Source of the DNA: Moniliophthora roreri
Lineage: Eukaryota; Basidiomycota; Agaricomycetes; Agaricales; Marasmiaceae
Reading direction: 5' to 3'
Assembly: GCA_001466705.2 (NCBI GenBank)
Contig: LATX02000186.1
Span: 248,001 to 312,000, forward strand
DNA: 64,000 nt
Position numbers and translations under genes: made by a program. The notes under the pieces are model-generated. The model searched no databases, was not told where the DNA came from, and saw only the letters and a program-made list of their open reading frames with translations. Positions 51,942 to 62,260 of the stretch are shown piece after piece; within the stretch, counting starts at the first letter, position 1; each line of letters starts with the position of its first letter.

Positions 51942-52701
51942 CGAGGGCGAGTAGCAGAGAATTTACGGTAACGACATTTTTGCTAGCACTTCTGGTTGAT
52001 TGATAGTACCATCAATCGTTCCTTCACATCGGCCCAATCGGCAATTATAGGCGAAAATGAATACAAAAAAGGAAATTACAGCGGGATTACTTCACCTATG
52101 ACCCGACCCGCTACTACCCCATTCCTTTGCGGTGTCCCTCTCTCGATGACGGAGCTCCCTACTGCTTACTTTTCTTCTCTACTATCACCACCATAAAGGA
52201 CTTACAACTTCTGAGCCTCCCAATCTTCAACATTGCACCATCGATAATCAGTTTCGTTTCCATCTAATCCATTTCGCAATCTCCCGGGACGTGGAGTCGG
52301 CAGAGTGGTGCAAAGGACCAGCTAGTGAAAGATATCTTTGGAGGACAAAGTTACCCGGGAGCTAGGAGATTGGAGTCCTCAAGTCGACCACAAGGCGAAG
52401 GGAGGGTAAGGTCTTATCCGCTTATTCCTAGCGGAAGTTGTTTACTTACATATGCAGTTTACTTAGCGGGGACCCCATTATCGTTTGGTATTGCGGTTCA
52501 CATGAGATCGATGGTTTCTTACTGTCCACACTCTCTAGTTGCGATTCGGCCACATCTTCAACCCTCGTGGCAACACCGTGTTCAACCCATAATCAAAAGG
52601 ATAACATCCTTCTGCCACATGCTGGAGCTTCTATTAACACAGCCAAGCAGAATTCATATAATCATCTACCTCGTATTGAACTTGGGCATAGACCACCCAC
52701 C
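51942..52701. other. Upstream of orphan Ser/Pro-rich gene
   Basis: CpG returns abruptly at 51942. The frame of the following gene is open from 52438, but its earlier part reads unlike the rest and lacks low-complexity bias. I therefore take it as 5' leader and place the start at 52702. Confidence 0.4.
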
Positions 52702-54051
52702 ATGAATTCCTCAGGAAGAGATGGTAAAGGACCTCTTCAGCCTCATATCAGTAATCTTCCACGAAGGAGGCCCGGGAAACGTATCGCGGCGGCACCGGCT
52801 ACTAACAAGAAGGCTGCCGGACGAGCGTCGAGTTCCTCGTCGACAGAAAATGCGTCCAAGACGCCCAACACGAATATACTACATTCATCAAATCGGACCA
52901 ATTGCTCTGGTTCCCCGATGCCTCAGCCTTCTCCTGGTTCCTCGCCTTCGTCTTCAGTATCTTCATCCTCTACATCATCGTCGTCGTCATCTGACCCACG
53001 AAACGACAACCCGCTCACCGGAGCGACTACACCATCTATTCCATATAGCCTAGCCCTACCCAAACCCAAGGGTCATGTCCAGCCACATGCCCATCACATG
53101 CCTCGACGAAGGAGACCCCATTTAAAGCTTTCTCCTGAAGAGCAGAGATTGGGGTGGAGAGAAGATTGGGACACCAAGAAGCATAAACAGGAGATTGTTA
53201 AAGGCTCGGGAGTTTGGATCGCTTTTGACATTGGGACCTCTGCTTTCGTACATGCATTGGCGAAAGGAAAACACAAGGTTCTCAGTTCCGAAGAGGAAGA
53301 AGACGAAGCTGATATCGCCAAGCGGGAAGAATTCGAGCGATATGCACGGGAGACAGAGCATGCCGAGCGAAGAGTTTTCAAACGCATCATCAGGGTTGAA
53401 ACGCGACCCCCGTTGGAGGCTGTGAACGAAGATGGCTGTGTTCGCGAAGACGATAACACTGTCAGATTCTTCGTTCCCATCGACTCGTTGCAGGATGATG
53501 GTACTCCGAGTCTTTCTGAACAGCAGCTGGCGTTTGCAGCGAAGACGTTCCAGGAGCTTTGGTCATTGGACAGTGGCGATTCGGATCTGGAAAGTATGCT
53601 GATCGTTACACCACGCAACCGGCCTGTGGACGCGATAGCGTTGGCTGTACTCGCCTATAGCCTTAAGACCTTCCAGCATACATCGTTGCCTTCGCCTGTC
53701 GCCAATATCATACCTCAAAGACCGCTGACACCGCCCTCGTTGAAGTTTGATGTCAAGCCTTCGTCGTCGCCGCCCGACGAACTCGTAACGCCATGTTCAC
53801 CTGTTCTGGCCCCAACTTTGCCAACGTCATGGCTTGAGACGTCTTCGAGCCCTTCCATGGACTCACCACCTCCGTCTCCACCTGCTATCGTATCAGTGGA
53901 TCCTATGACACCGCAAGGCGCAGCTCAATCGCCTGCATTGGCTGTATTGACGCGTATGCATGATTTAGAGGATCTTAAAGATGCCTGGAGGGGTGTTCTT
54001 TCCTACGAGGGTGTAGCGTATGTCAATGAGGTGTTGAAACGAGTCAGCTAG
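52702..54051 (+). CDS. Orphan Ser/Pro-rich protein, single exon
   Basis: Not recognised. The 449-aa product starts MNSSGRDGKGP; I chose this ATG because the basic, Ser-rich composition begins here, although the frame stays open for 88 codons upstream. An N-terminal disordered region (about 1-130) includes a Ser run and a basic patch, HMPRRRRPHLKLSPEEQ. A possibly folded middle follows (GSGVWIAFDIGTSAFVHAL; acidic SSEEEEDEAD; VRFFVPIDSLQDDG; LESMLIVTPRNRPVDAIALA), then a Pro/Ser linker and a C-terminal helix block (DLEDLKDAWRGVLSYEGVAY). The middle-to-end layout vaguely recalls dual-specificity phosphatase folds, but the HCxxGxxR motif is missing, so I do not assign it. No intron, unlike most neighbours. 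Confidence 0.55.
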   Translation: MNSSGRDGKGPLQPHISNLPRRRPGKRIAAAPATNKKAAGRASSSSSTENASKTPNTNILHSSNRTNCSGSPMPQPSPGSSPSSSVSSSSTSSSSSSDPRNDNPLTGATTPSIPYSLALPKPKGHVQPHAHHMPRRRRPHLKLSPEEQRLGWREDWDTKKHKQEIVKGSGVWIAFDIGTSAFVHALAKGKHKVLSSEEEEDEADIAKREEFERYARETEHAERRVFKRIIRVETRPPLEAVNEDGCVREDDNTVRFFVPIDSLQDDGTPSLSEQQLAFAAKTFQELWSLDSGDSDLESMLIVTPRNRPVDAIALAVLAYSLKTFQHTSLPSPVANIIPQRPLTPPSLKFDVKPSSSPPDELVTPCSPVLAPTLPTSWLETSSSPSMDSPPPSPPAIVSVDPMTPQGAAQSPALAVLTRMHDLEDLKDAWRGVLSYEGVAYVNEVLKRVS

Positions 54052-54188
54052 AACCTTGGATTATCTAGAGATAGATGAACTATGACATGCTTAGATGTTA
54101 GATGCAATGTATTGTTAGACTTCGTAGAAGAGTGCATTTGATATCATTGTACATACTGCACATTCCATATTCATATTTTAGCACATTG

Positions 54189-55163
54189 TTACAAGTGTGT
54201 CGCGGGCCCGTTGAGGGGTCCGTTGAGATGATCGTTTATAACCTCCAGGGCTGCGTCCAGATCGACCATTAATGGTCTACTTATCCTCCCTGCTCCTACA
54301 TTGAAGACAGGGAATTTACTTTCCTTCCATGCTCTGAAACCGCCAACTATATCCGTAGCGTTCCACATACCCAAATCTTTGAGTTGACCGGCGGCCAAGC
54401 TGCTGGCCCTGCCATCCGTGCAGAATACGATAAGTCTGAGATCATACCTATCCACAATTGTCAACTTCTCGCTTGACCGTGGATCAAGCTTCCACTCTAG
54501 CTGACCCCGCTCGACAACAAGTGCCCCAGCTATGCCTCCCTCGGCCTCTCGTTCTACCTGGGAACGAATGTCCACGAGATACGTGGGTGCAAATACACCA
54601 TCTGTCCCGTCCGTGGGGTCTCGTAGCTCCCTAAATGCCTCTAAAGGCGAAAGCCGCTGCAACTGAGCCCGTACATCACTCAACATCCTCTCTGCGCTCC
54701 TCGATCCCGGTGGTGGTAACAGCGGGTCAATAGGCGCACGAGCACTCTTTTTTATCACATCCCACAAAGCTAGTTCATCATACGAGCTCAACCCAACATC
54801 TTTTACTTCCGCAATAAACTGCTTCTCCAATGATCCAGGACGTGTAGCTGTAACCCTGTCAACGAATTTTGCTGAAATCAACATCATAGCCCGTTGAATG
54901 TAATCATCATCCGACGCGCAGATGAGCATAAAGTTGGATGTAGAGTCGGGCGGTGGACGACCTGTGGTTGCTATGATGAAGAGGTATTGATTTGTGGGTA
55001 AGAGTCGGTCTATGACGGATGCGATATGAGAGAGGAAGGATAGATCGCGTTCAGAGGATTCTTTGCTTGAGAATGTGAGTGTTACGCCAATTTCGACGTC
55101 TAGACTTTGTCCCTTTGAGCTCTGACTGTTCTTCCGCACACAGCTGATAATAGTACATGCCAT
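54189..55163 (-). CDS. Rhodanese-domain protein
   Basis: The C-terminal third (about residues 180-290) is a rhodanese homology domain: YLVDIRSQ is the first strand block, LIVFCTDGRASSLAAGQL is the active-site loop with a Cys in the catalytic position, and VGGFRAWKES is the closing motif. Members transfer sulfur or act as phosphatase-like regulators; the CTDGRAS loop suits a sulfurtransferase-like role. The N-terminal part (FSSKESSERDLSFLSHIASV, ATTGRPPPDSTSNFMLICAS, IQRAMMLISAKFVDRV) is not recognised. The true N-terminus is uncertain. The frame starts with ATG at 55163. A Ser-rich upstream frame (55470 to about 55240, including MPSQSTSSAS) may be joined by an intron with a GTTCGA donor ending CTAG just before that ATG. 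Confidence 0.65.
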   Translation of the reverse strand: MACTIISCVRKNSQSSKGQSLDVEIGVTLTFSSKESSERDLSFLSHIASVIDRLLPTNQYLFIIATTGRPPPDSTSNFMLICASDDDYIQRAMMLISAKFVDRVTATRPGSLEKQFIAEVKDVGLSSYDELALWDVIKKSARAPIDPLLPPPGSRSAERMLSDVRAQLQRLSPLEAFRELRDPTDGTDGVFAPTYLVDIRSQVEREAEGGIAGALVVERGQLEWKLDPRSSEKLTIVDRYDLRLIVFCTDGRASSLAAGQLKDLGMWNATDIVGGFRAWKESKFPVFNVGAGRISRPLMVDLDAALEVINDHLNGPLNGPATHL

Positions 55164-56411
55164 CTAGCCGTTGTGCTTTTCTTGTTGTTCGCATGGCAAT
55201 TTCTTCTGCGACTTGTTCTCGAACAGATGATAGTGTCCTGAGAGGCAGAGGTTGAAGCTGAGGATCCAGAGGATTGCCATAGGAGGTGATGCTCGAGCTG
55301 CTAGATGATGCAGAGGTTGTCGATGCCGAAGATGTCGATTGACTCGGCATCGTGGTGGTCAACGAGAAGGAAGTTGGGGACCGTCTGGTCGTGCACCTGA
55401 TTTCGGCACTTGCCGGATGCCATTCTGCCTCGCGTCTGTAGCATGGAGCAACTTGATTCACAACAACCATGATACTGCAAGAGTCGTTTTCAATGGTCTA
55501 TACTCCTCTCAGATAACTCCAAGCTCTACTACTCTCCACGTCAAGAAACTGGCTATATTTTCGCTCTTACCTTAACTGAGCATACAAGGCGGAAATAAGT
55601 AGAAGATATCTCGTGGGCACGGAAGCTCTTCCACCCAGAAAACCAAATTTGTACGCGATTCTATTTGACTCTGTCTAACACGTTTGTCATTCTGACGTTT
55701 TGGATAAGCTCGGGACTTCTACCATTCAATCCGGGGTTCGACAACGATAGAGATGTGTTTCCCAGGGCGTGCAGGCAAAGAACATACCATTGTTCATTTC
55801 TGCTGTACTCTGTAGCTCCATTAGCAACCAGAGCCCTTCTATATCACCAGCCCTCCCCGCCACCCCCTTACAACCTGGTCAAGTTTACGGATTCCTCTTG
55901 CCTTATGTTGATGGCCTACGGTTGCCATCATTTCGCAGAATGAGCTCTATATGCCGCTTATCGGCCACGCACTGAAAAATCACTTCCTGAAGAGGACAGA
56001 ACATGGGCAAATGCATGAGTCTGTGCATCGAAGCTTCAGCCCCGTCTCGTAAACAGCGGGACGGGGGACCCAATAATAGCTGGTGGCAATCCGAGACCTT
56101 CTCAGGTCTTCCCCTACGGTTTCCCAGGATGCGTTGATCCGTCTGCTTTGTGGTCTTTCCTCTGAACGTCCTTGGACGTAGAACTGGGCACAGAACTATT
56201 GAACGATTTTACGAACACACTCAAGGCTCACAGCGCCCGAAACGGGCAGTACTTCTGGCGCTTCTCTTTTTTCATTTCCGACGCGACCCTCTCATGGCAC
56301 GTCACCTAGGTATAGGATGATACAGATGGTTAAATTCACACATCACCATTGATACGGTCCAGATATGACTATTCAGTACCTTGCCGGACTGGCATCGTGT
56401 CATGTGCCTGA
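55164..56411. other. Possible first exon of the rhodanese gene, then intergenic
   Basis: The Ser-rich minus frame at about 55240-55470 may belong to the rhodanese gene. From about 55480 to 56411 I see no gene; open frames such as 55665-55943 lack motifs. Confidence 0.35.
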
Positions 56412-56540
56412 TCAGGACTTCTAACGACCTACGATGTATACCCCTCATCTTATAAGCCTTCCAAAAGTACCGGTGCTGGGAATGTTCTTGACGTTGCATC
56501 CTGCACCCTGACCGCTTCTTTAACCGACCCCCAGGTTGTA

Positions 56541-58374
56541 ATGTCGGATGCTCTGTCGCTCCTCACTAATATCATTTCTCTTGGGTTCAAACTGAAAGAG
56601 TCGGTTGAAAAGGCAAGCTTTTCGACCTTGTTAGCGCCGTCAGTCCACCTGACATACTCATGCACAGATTAAAGGGAACAAGGAAACCCACCGAACCTTG
56701 GTACATCGAATCAACAACTCGCTCAAGTCGCTCAATCATGAGTATAGCAAGGTTTCAGCGAAGAGTGCACCCAGTCTCTTGCGCTCGATCAAGAAGCTCA
56801 AGTCGTGAGTTCCCCTTGATCGCTTGTGAGAACGAGTAATATCATTGATCATCATCAATTGACGACCTCTTGTTTAGGGATATGGAACATGCGTTAGAGA
56901 GTTGTCATAGGCCAGCGGCTCGTGCAACGATGTCGAGCTTTAAACACTGGTTCAATAAGGACTCGATTGAGGCCGCTCTGCTTGCAATCGATAAGCAGAT
57001 ATCAGCATGTTTCCAGGAGTTTACGGTTAGTGGTAATTGATTTTTATTTTGATGTAGCTTTTATATTTCTTCTACATACAGGTACTCAGCACGATACGGA
57101 TCGAGCGTAAACTAGTTCACCATGACGTGGAAGTGAATCGTAAGCTGGATGAACTGCTGCGGAGGACGCCTAAAGTACGAGATGGTAGTGCATTGTCTGT
57201 TACTCAACGGCGTACGCTGCAAAAGGTTCATAAGCCGGCTTCTTCAGTGCGTTGATTCATCGAAAGCACGTTCAGTATCCTCATGTGTTAATAGGTGGGG
57301 ATTCCCCGCGCAGCCTCGTCCGTGAAATCGGATACAACGATAGCCTCTAGCGCGCCTAGTGTGATACCTAAGTCATACTCAGTGGATCGATTACTTCAAT
57401 CTGTAAGGTCAAACTCCGTCTTAAACCTTTGCTGATTGCCTTGCTAGCCTCCTGTCCACCCAGTCAACATACCATTCCCATCGAAAATACAGTCGTCTCA
57501 TAGTGGATCCTCCATATCTACCTCCATCCAGTCTCACACAAGCTCGGTTAGACCGAGCTGCCCCTCAGCCCTAAAGTCGCTCCAGCAGCAAGCCGATGAT
57601 CTCGACTCAGAGTACCGGAAACAACGAACACTCAACTTTCCCTCCGAAGCTATCATCGCAGCACGAAAAGCCGTCGGACTCCGCCGAGTCATCGTCTCCA
57701 TGGACAAAAACGCTCGAACTACGGGTGCTCTCGCAAAGTCATTGACCTACCTTGCCAGATGTCTTAGAGACCTCAATAACAGTACATACCACGAACGAGA
57801 GCTCACAAGCACCTTGGCAGAGAGTGTTGCACGGTATAAGGAGGCGTTTCGGGCCGACACGGGATTTCGGTTGGGGCTTGCGACCGCGTTGTACAATTAT
57901 TCAGTGTGTCTTGCGGAGAAGAAGACGGCGCATGGGCTCAAGTATCAAATCAAGGAGTCTCGTGGGGACATGAGCCTAGTAGCGGCTCTAGACGCAGCCC
58001 ATGAGTCCGTTCACCATTTTAGCATCCTGGAGAACGAGGAGCCTGAAATGTACGGATTTGATTTGGCGAATGCGCTTTTGAATCTGTCGTTTATCCTTTC
58101 GGATCTCGGGAAGAACGATAGAGCGTTGGGGACGGCAAGGAGAGCTGTAGCTTTATCAAATCAATTTGTGGCGAGCTTGGATGACCCAACGGTGGAGCGA
58201 AATCTTGATGTTGGGCTTGAGGAGGAGCGGGAAAAACGGATCCAGGTTTTGCATAGAACTTTGATGCGTGTTTCCTACTGTTTGGAGTTTATGGGGATGA
58301 TGGAAGAATCTGCAGAGGCGGAGCAAGAGGCGAATCAGGTGCTAGAAAGCCAAATGGCTTTGATTGGTGTATGA
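56541..58374 (+). CDS. MLKL-N-terminal-like helical bundle plus TPR-like repeats
   Basis: The first part resembles the N-terminal four-helix bundle of MLKL-type (HeLo-related) proteins, found in many agaricomycete NLR-like and signalling proteins. It reads LSLLTNIISLGFKLKESVEK, then IKGNKETHRTLVHRINNSL, and later helices SFKHWFNKDSIEAALLAID and ISACFQEFTVLSTIRIERKL. A Ser-rich linker follows. From about 57700 TPR-like helix pairs appear (SLTYLARCLRDL, LGLATALYNYSVCLAEKK, FDLANALLNLSFILSDLGKN, MRVSYCLEFMGMMEESAEAE). Exons run to 56612, then 56668-56804, 56878-57025, about 57082-57250, about 57297-57402 and about 57452-58374. The first intron (56613-56667) has a GC donor. The open frame extends upstream to 56412 (NVLDVASCTLTASL), so the real start is probably in an earlier exon. 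Assignment is by pattern recall, not search. Confidence 0.6.
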
Positions 58375-58708
58375 GCCGCAAATTTTATTGGAGTTTTTAT
58401 TTCTTATTTACATCCAATGCATTATATGGAATAATGAAAGGACCTGTGTTCATTCTATGACTCCTCGCAGTGACAGCTAAGTACTAGGGCCGACGCGTCG
58501 CACCACCAACTCTTACTACTACCATGACCGGTTTAGGTTCATTCTTCGGTGCTGTTCACCACAATTCCTGACAGCCTGGACTTGAAAGTCATCCAGCCAC
58601 ACACTATTCCACAAAAGAAGGATAATGTAGTGTCATTGCGATCATTATATGAAGGCTGGCTAGGCTCTTATGTGCGCTAGCATAGAGGTCTTACTCTCAG
58701 CTATCGAC
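58375..58708. other. Intergenic
   Basis: Short spacer between the 3' end of the MLKL-like gene and the P450. The P450 frame is open from about 58670, but the first good start followed by a membrane anchor is at 58709. Nothing else seen. Confidence 0.4.
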
Positions 58709-60621
58709 ATGGGACTCGTTGAACTCGTTTTTATTGCCTTTCTGCTCTATCTAATGGCAATTGCAGTCTATCGCCTGCTATTTCATCCGCTTAGACGTTT
58801 CCCGGGCCCGAAACTCGCTGCCTTGACTACGTATTATCAAGCATGTTTCGACATCGTCAAGGGGCGGGGAACTGTTGAATCACCTTCGAGAACTTCATAC
58901 CGAATATGGTGAGCTCCTCGTTTTCCTCTGTAGCTGAGCTGAAGCAGAGGGTATTATAGGACCTGTCGTTCGGATTGGACCGAATATGGTGCGCTCTCAA
59001 CTCCGAGACTGTTCATCGGCTGATTGAATTTGCCAGCTTCATTTTGCTAGTACTCAGGCGTATCACGATATCTACACCAATGGCCAATCATTTACCAAAT
59101 ACAAGTGGTTCTATCGCAGTTTGGGTCAAGCTGAATCCTCCTTCTCGTACATCGACCCTCAGGAATCACGAACACGACGTGCAATGCTGAACCCACTTTT
59201 TTCGAGGCGGGCTATCTTGAAATTGGAGCGTGTGGTACAGGAAAGGGTGCGTGATCATATCTTACCTATAACGCAGCTTGCTGATGAGTCTGAACGTAGG
59301 TCGATATATTAGTCGAACGGTTACACGCCTGTCCCGAAGATGAACCAGTCAATTTGTCTCTCGCCTTTAGATGCGTCTCCTTAGATGTCATCAGCGGGTA
59401 CTGTTTCGCCAATTGCTTTCACGCCCTCGAGACGCCCGGCTTTCGTCATCCCATCATCTGCGCTATTCACGAACTCCTCCCTAACTGCTGGATGCAGAAG
59501 CACTTTCCCATACTCGTCAACGTGATCGAATTAATGCCCGAATGGCTAGTAGCGTGGATCAACCCCGGTGTTAAACCTTTCCTCGGCGTCAGAAACAGTC
59601 TGGCTGGTCAAGTGGACAAGCTGCTCGCCAGCGATGATACATTGAGGACTGTCGAACATGAGACGATCTTCCATCATCTGCTCGCTCCAGAAGAGAAGGA
59701 GAATGCGAATGTCAACCGGCATGTTCGTCCTACGCGTAAATCACTCATCGACGAGGCTTTGAGTCTCATTGGTGCCGGTACTGATACCGTGGGTTTGACA
59801 TGCACTGTCGGCACCTTCTATGCTCTTCACAATCCCACGATTGCTCAACGACTTGAAGGCTGCGTGGCCTGATCCAGATAATCCGATGTGTTTAGCTACG
59901 CTGGAGAAGTTACCTTATCTAGTGCGTATGATACACATCCTTCTTATGTGGTATCCTGACTCATCATTACTAGACCGCTGTCGTGAAAGAGTCTTTACGT
60001 CTCGGCCATGGTGTTTGTACGCCGCTTCCCCGCGTTGTCGGGCCTTCAAACGCTATCATCGGTGGCTTTCCTATTCCGGCTGGTGTAAGTTCATTATTCT
60101 AGCGTAGGTTCAATGCATTGATGTCAGCAACAGGCTGTAGTGGAAATGAGCAGCGTCTTCATCCACGAGGACCCAAAAGCTTTCGAGGATCCCCTTGAGT
60201 TTTTACCTGAGCGATGGCTCCGACCCGAAACGCGAGATATGGAGCGTAACTTTGTACCGTTCGCGAAAGGGCCTAGGATGTGGTAAGTTCCGTTGATGCT
60301 GTAGTCACTATGCTGACAGATCGCCAGCCTTGGCTTGAAGTATGTCGTCGCCGCACTTGGATGTATCGCTCATTACGTCCATCATCTCATTGTCTTGACA
60401 GTTTTGCATGGTGTGAACTATATCTGATCTTCGCAGACGTCTTCCGAAAGCTGGACATGGAGATTGCGGATACGACGTGCGTATTGTGCTTCTCACCCGT
60501 TGCGATGCATTCTGAGATCAGTTAATCTAGATTGGAAGATATCACGAACTACAAAGAATTCTTGGCTCCCTATTGGGAAGGAAACACGTTAGATGTAACA
60601 GTGCAGCCAAGAGCAGATTGA
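58709..60621 (+). pseudogene. Cytochrome P450 with frameshifts (pseudogene or sequence errors)
   Basis: Fungal microsomal P450 monooxygenase. The N-terminal anchor [20 protein letters not shown] is followed by the proline-rich hinge [12 protein letters not shown]. Downstream blocks: EYGPVVRIGPNM; I-helix GAGTDTVGLTC; ExxR region VVKESLRLG; PERW motif (FLPERWLRPE); haem loop FAKGPRMCLGL with the Cys ligand; ending TVQPRAD. Three frame breaks are not explained by introns: at a G run near 58860 (AAGGGGCGGGG), near 59298 (CGTAGGTCGATA) and near 59855 (CGACTTGAAGGC). All key motifs survive, so decay is recent or these are base-call errors. The haem-loop Cys is split over introns, with a 12-nt exon at 60328-60339. 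Substrate unknown. Confidence 0.75.
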
Positions 60622-60720
60622 AATTAGATCGTGTAACGAGACCCCAAATACAATGTGTAAGTAGTGTCTAACTACTGTAATGTAAATATCTACAAGACAA
60701 ATGTAGCCAAAAGGGTAACA

Positions 60721-61914
60721 TTAGTTCAGCTCCTCCCAGACACTATATTCGTCACTCGTCCTCATCAACTTGCTATGCAAACCTGTGCACTCGTTTGGAA
60801 TTCTGTCCACAATTAACCAATCCCGCTTTGAATTCTCCACGACATGGATTTCCCCAAAGTAGCTTGAAAGCACATTTTGTAGGGCCTGCTCAGCCTCTTG
60901 AGAATCGCGCTGGACGTATGAAGATTGGGCTGTAACTGGACTGAGGATGGTGATGACTTGGAGGCGTGTAAATTTTCCAATGACCAGTTTCATTTCCTGC
61001 CATAATGAAGCTTCACTCCAATGGATGTCTGTCAACCATTTGCTATGACACCGTATCTCTAACGTCAACTCCTTCAGTCGCGGCTCCTCTTCGACAGTTA
61101 GGTCTTGAAGAACCTTTAGAATTTGAGCGACTTGTGAGATATAATCGCAGTCAACGATAGACAGATGGAGACTTTCGAGCTTCGGTGACACATAGCCTAA
61201 CAGAAGGTCAACGTCAAGATCTGCACAGGTATGAATTAGTACTGAGGTTTTCTACAGGCAACAGGAGCATACCAGTTTCATTTTGTACATGCAGGAAACG
61301 AAGGTGGAGTTTTGTAATCCCGGTGTTCAAAATGAGCTGGTTTCCAGAGGGTAAACACGTAAAGTCCCACCGGGAATCGATCCGGAGTTGCTGACACGAG
61401 CCCAAACGTAACGCAGACAAGACAGCAAGCACTCGTTCGCAAGCTTCTTGCGCATGTGCGTCGTAGAACTGGCTCAGGTTGAGGGTCTTCAAGTGGATAG
61501 GACTTTTCCTAGAGTGCTGTCGGGAGAAAAAGGACTGAAGAGAATGATCAAATGTTTCGTTCATCTCGATGCCACCGGTGGGCTCCATGGCAATCTTTAG
61601 CTCCCTGAGCTCAGGCATACAGCTCAGCAAGCCTTCGAGCACGTCGAGAGATTGCTCAAATTCCCACCGACCAAACGTGGATGGGAGCTCAAGAATGACA
61701 TCCCTCAGTACTGGTGCAATGGTCGATTCAGCGTTGGAGAGTAGTGTTAAGAACCGCTTGTCTATACGAAGAAAGACCCGAGACCCGAATAATCTGCGGC
61801 GGACGTAGCGGGAAAGCTGTCGGTTCAGTGCAAGCGTAAGGTTGAGAAGGGTAGTGTCGACCTCGACATGGTCGATAACGAGCAAGATGATGTCGTGGTG
61901 TAGGCCGGGCATCA
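60721..61914 (-). CDS. F-box/LRR-like protein (agaricomycete type)
   Basis: Probable substrate-adaptor-like protein of the large agaricomycete F-box family; this is a weak assignment. I take the start MMPGLHHDIILLVIDHVE at 61914 because the F-box-like helix region (residues 3-40, including TTLLNLTLALNRQLSRYV) follows directly. The frame stays open upstream to about 62041. LRR-like leucine-spaced segments follow (VLRDVILELPSTFGRWEF, LRELKIAME, HLKTLNLSQFYD, ITKLHLRFLHV). An intron at about 61270-61220 joins DLDVDLLLGYVSPKLESLHL and LKELTLEI. The protein ends SVWEELN. Proteins of this family are usually lineage-specific and fast evolving. Confidence 0.6.
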
Positions 61915-62260
61915 TGCAGGGGGTGGGAAGGGGTAGACGTGGTACAGTGGGAAGGGGAATAAAAAGGATCGGCTGCTTAAATATGCGTACCCCTGTTCTA
62001 AACCACCGACTCAGATGCCCGAAAAACAAAGACAAGAGCACATTACCTCATGTGGCAAGCGGTCTCAGGTCTCCATATCATTGAACGGTTTCTGGATAAT
62101 GGTAGACACAGGTTACAGGCCACCAAGTTTACGAAATCTCAATTTTCGGCTGGTCGCAGCTCTGCTGCATCCACACAAGGTTCGTATGACTCGGTCACCC
62201 CTAATAAGAATTGACTAAAATAGGTCAGTAGTATATACAGACAGAGAAATGCCCAAGCTA
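61915..62260. other. Intergenic
   Basis: 346 bases between two minus-strand genes: the upstream flank of the F-box-like gene and the 3' flank of the transporter. No feature recognised. Confidence 0.4.

Noticed and set aside
52438..52701. 88-codon N-terminal extension of the orphan Ser/Pro-rich gene
   Set aside because: The composition differs from the rest and there is no supporting motif; treated as leader sequence, though not excluded.
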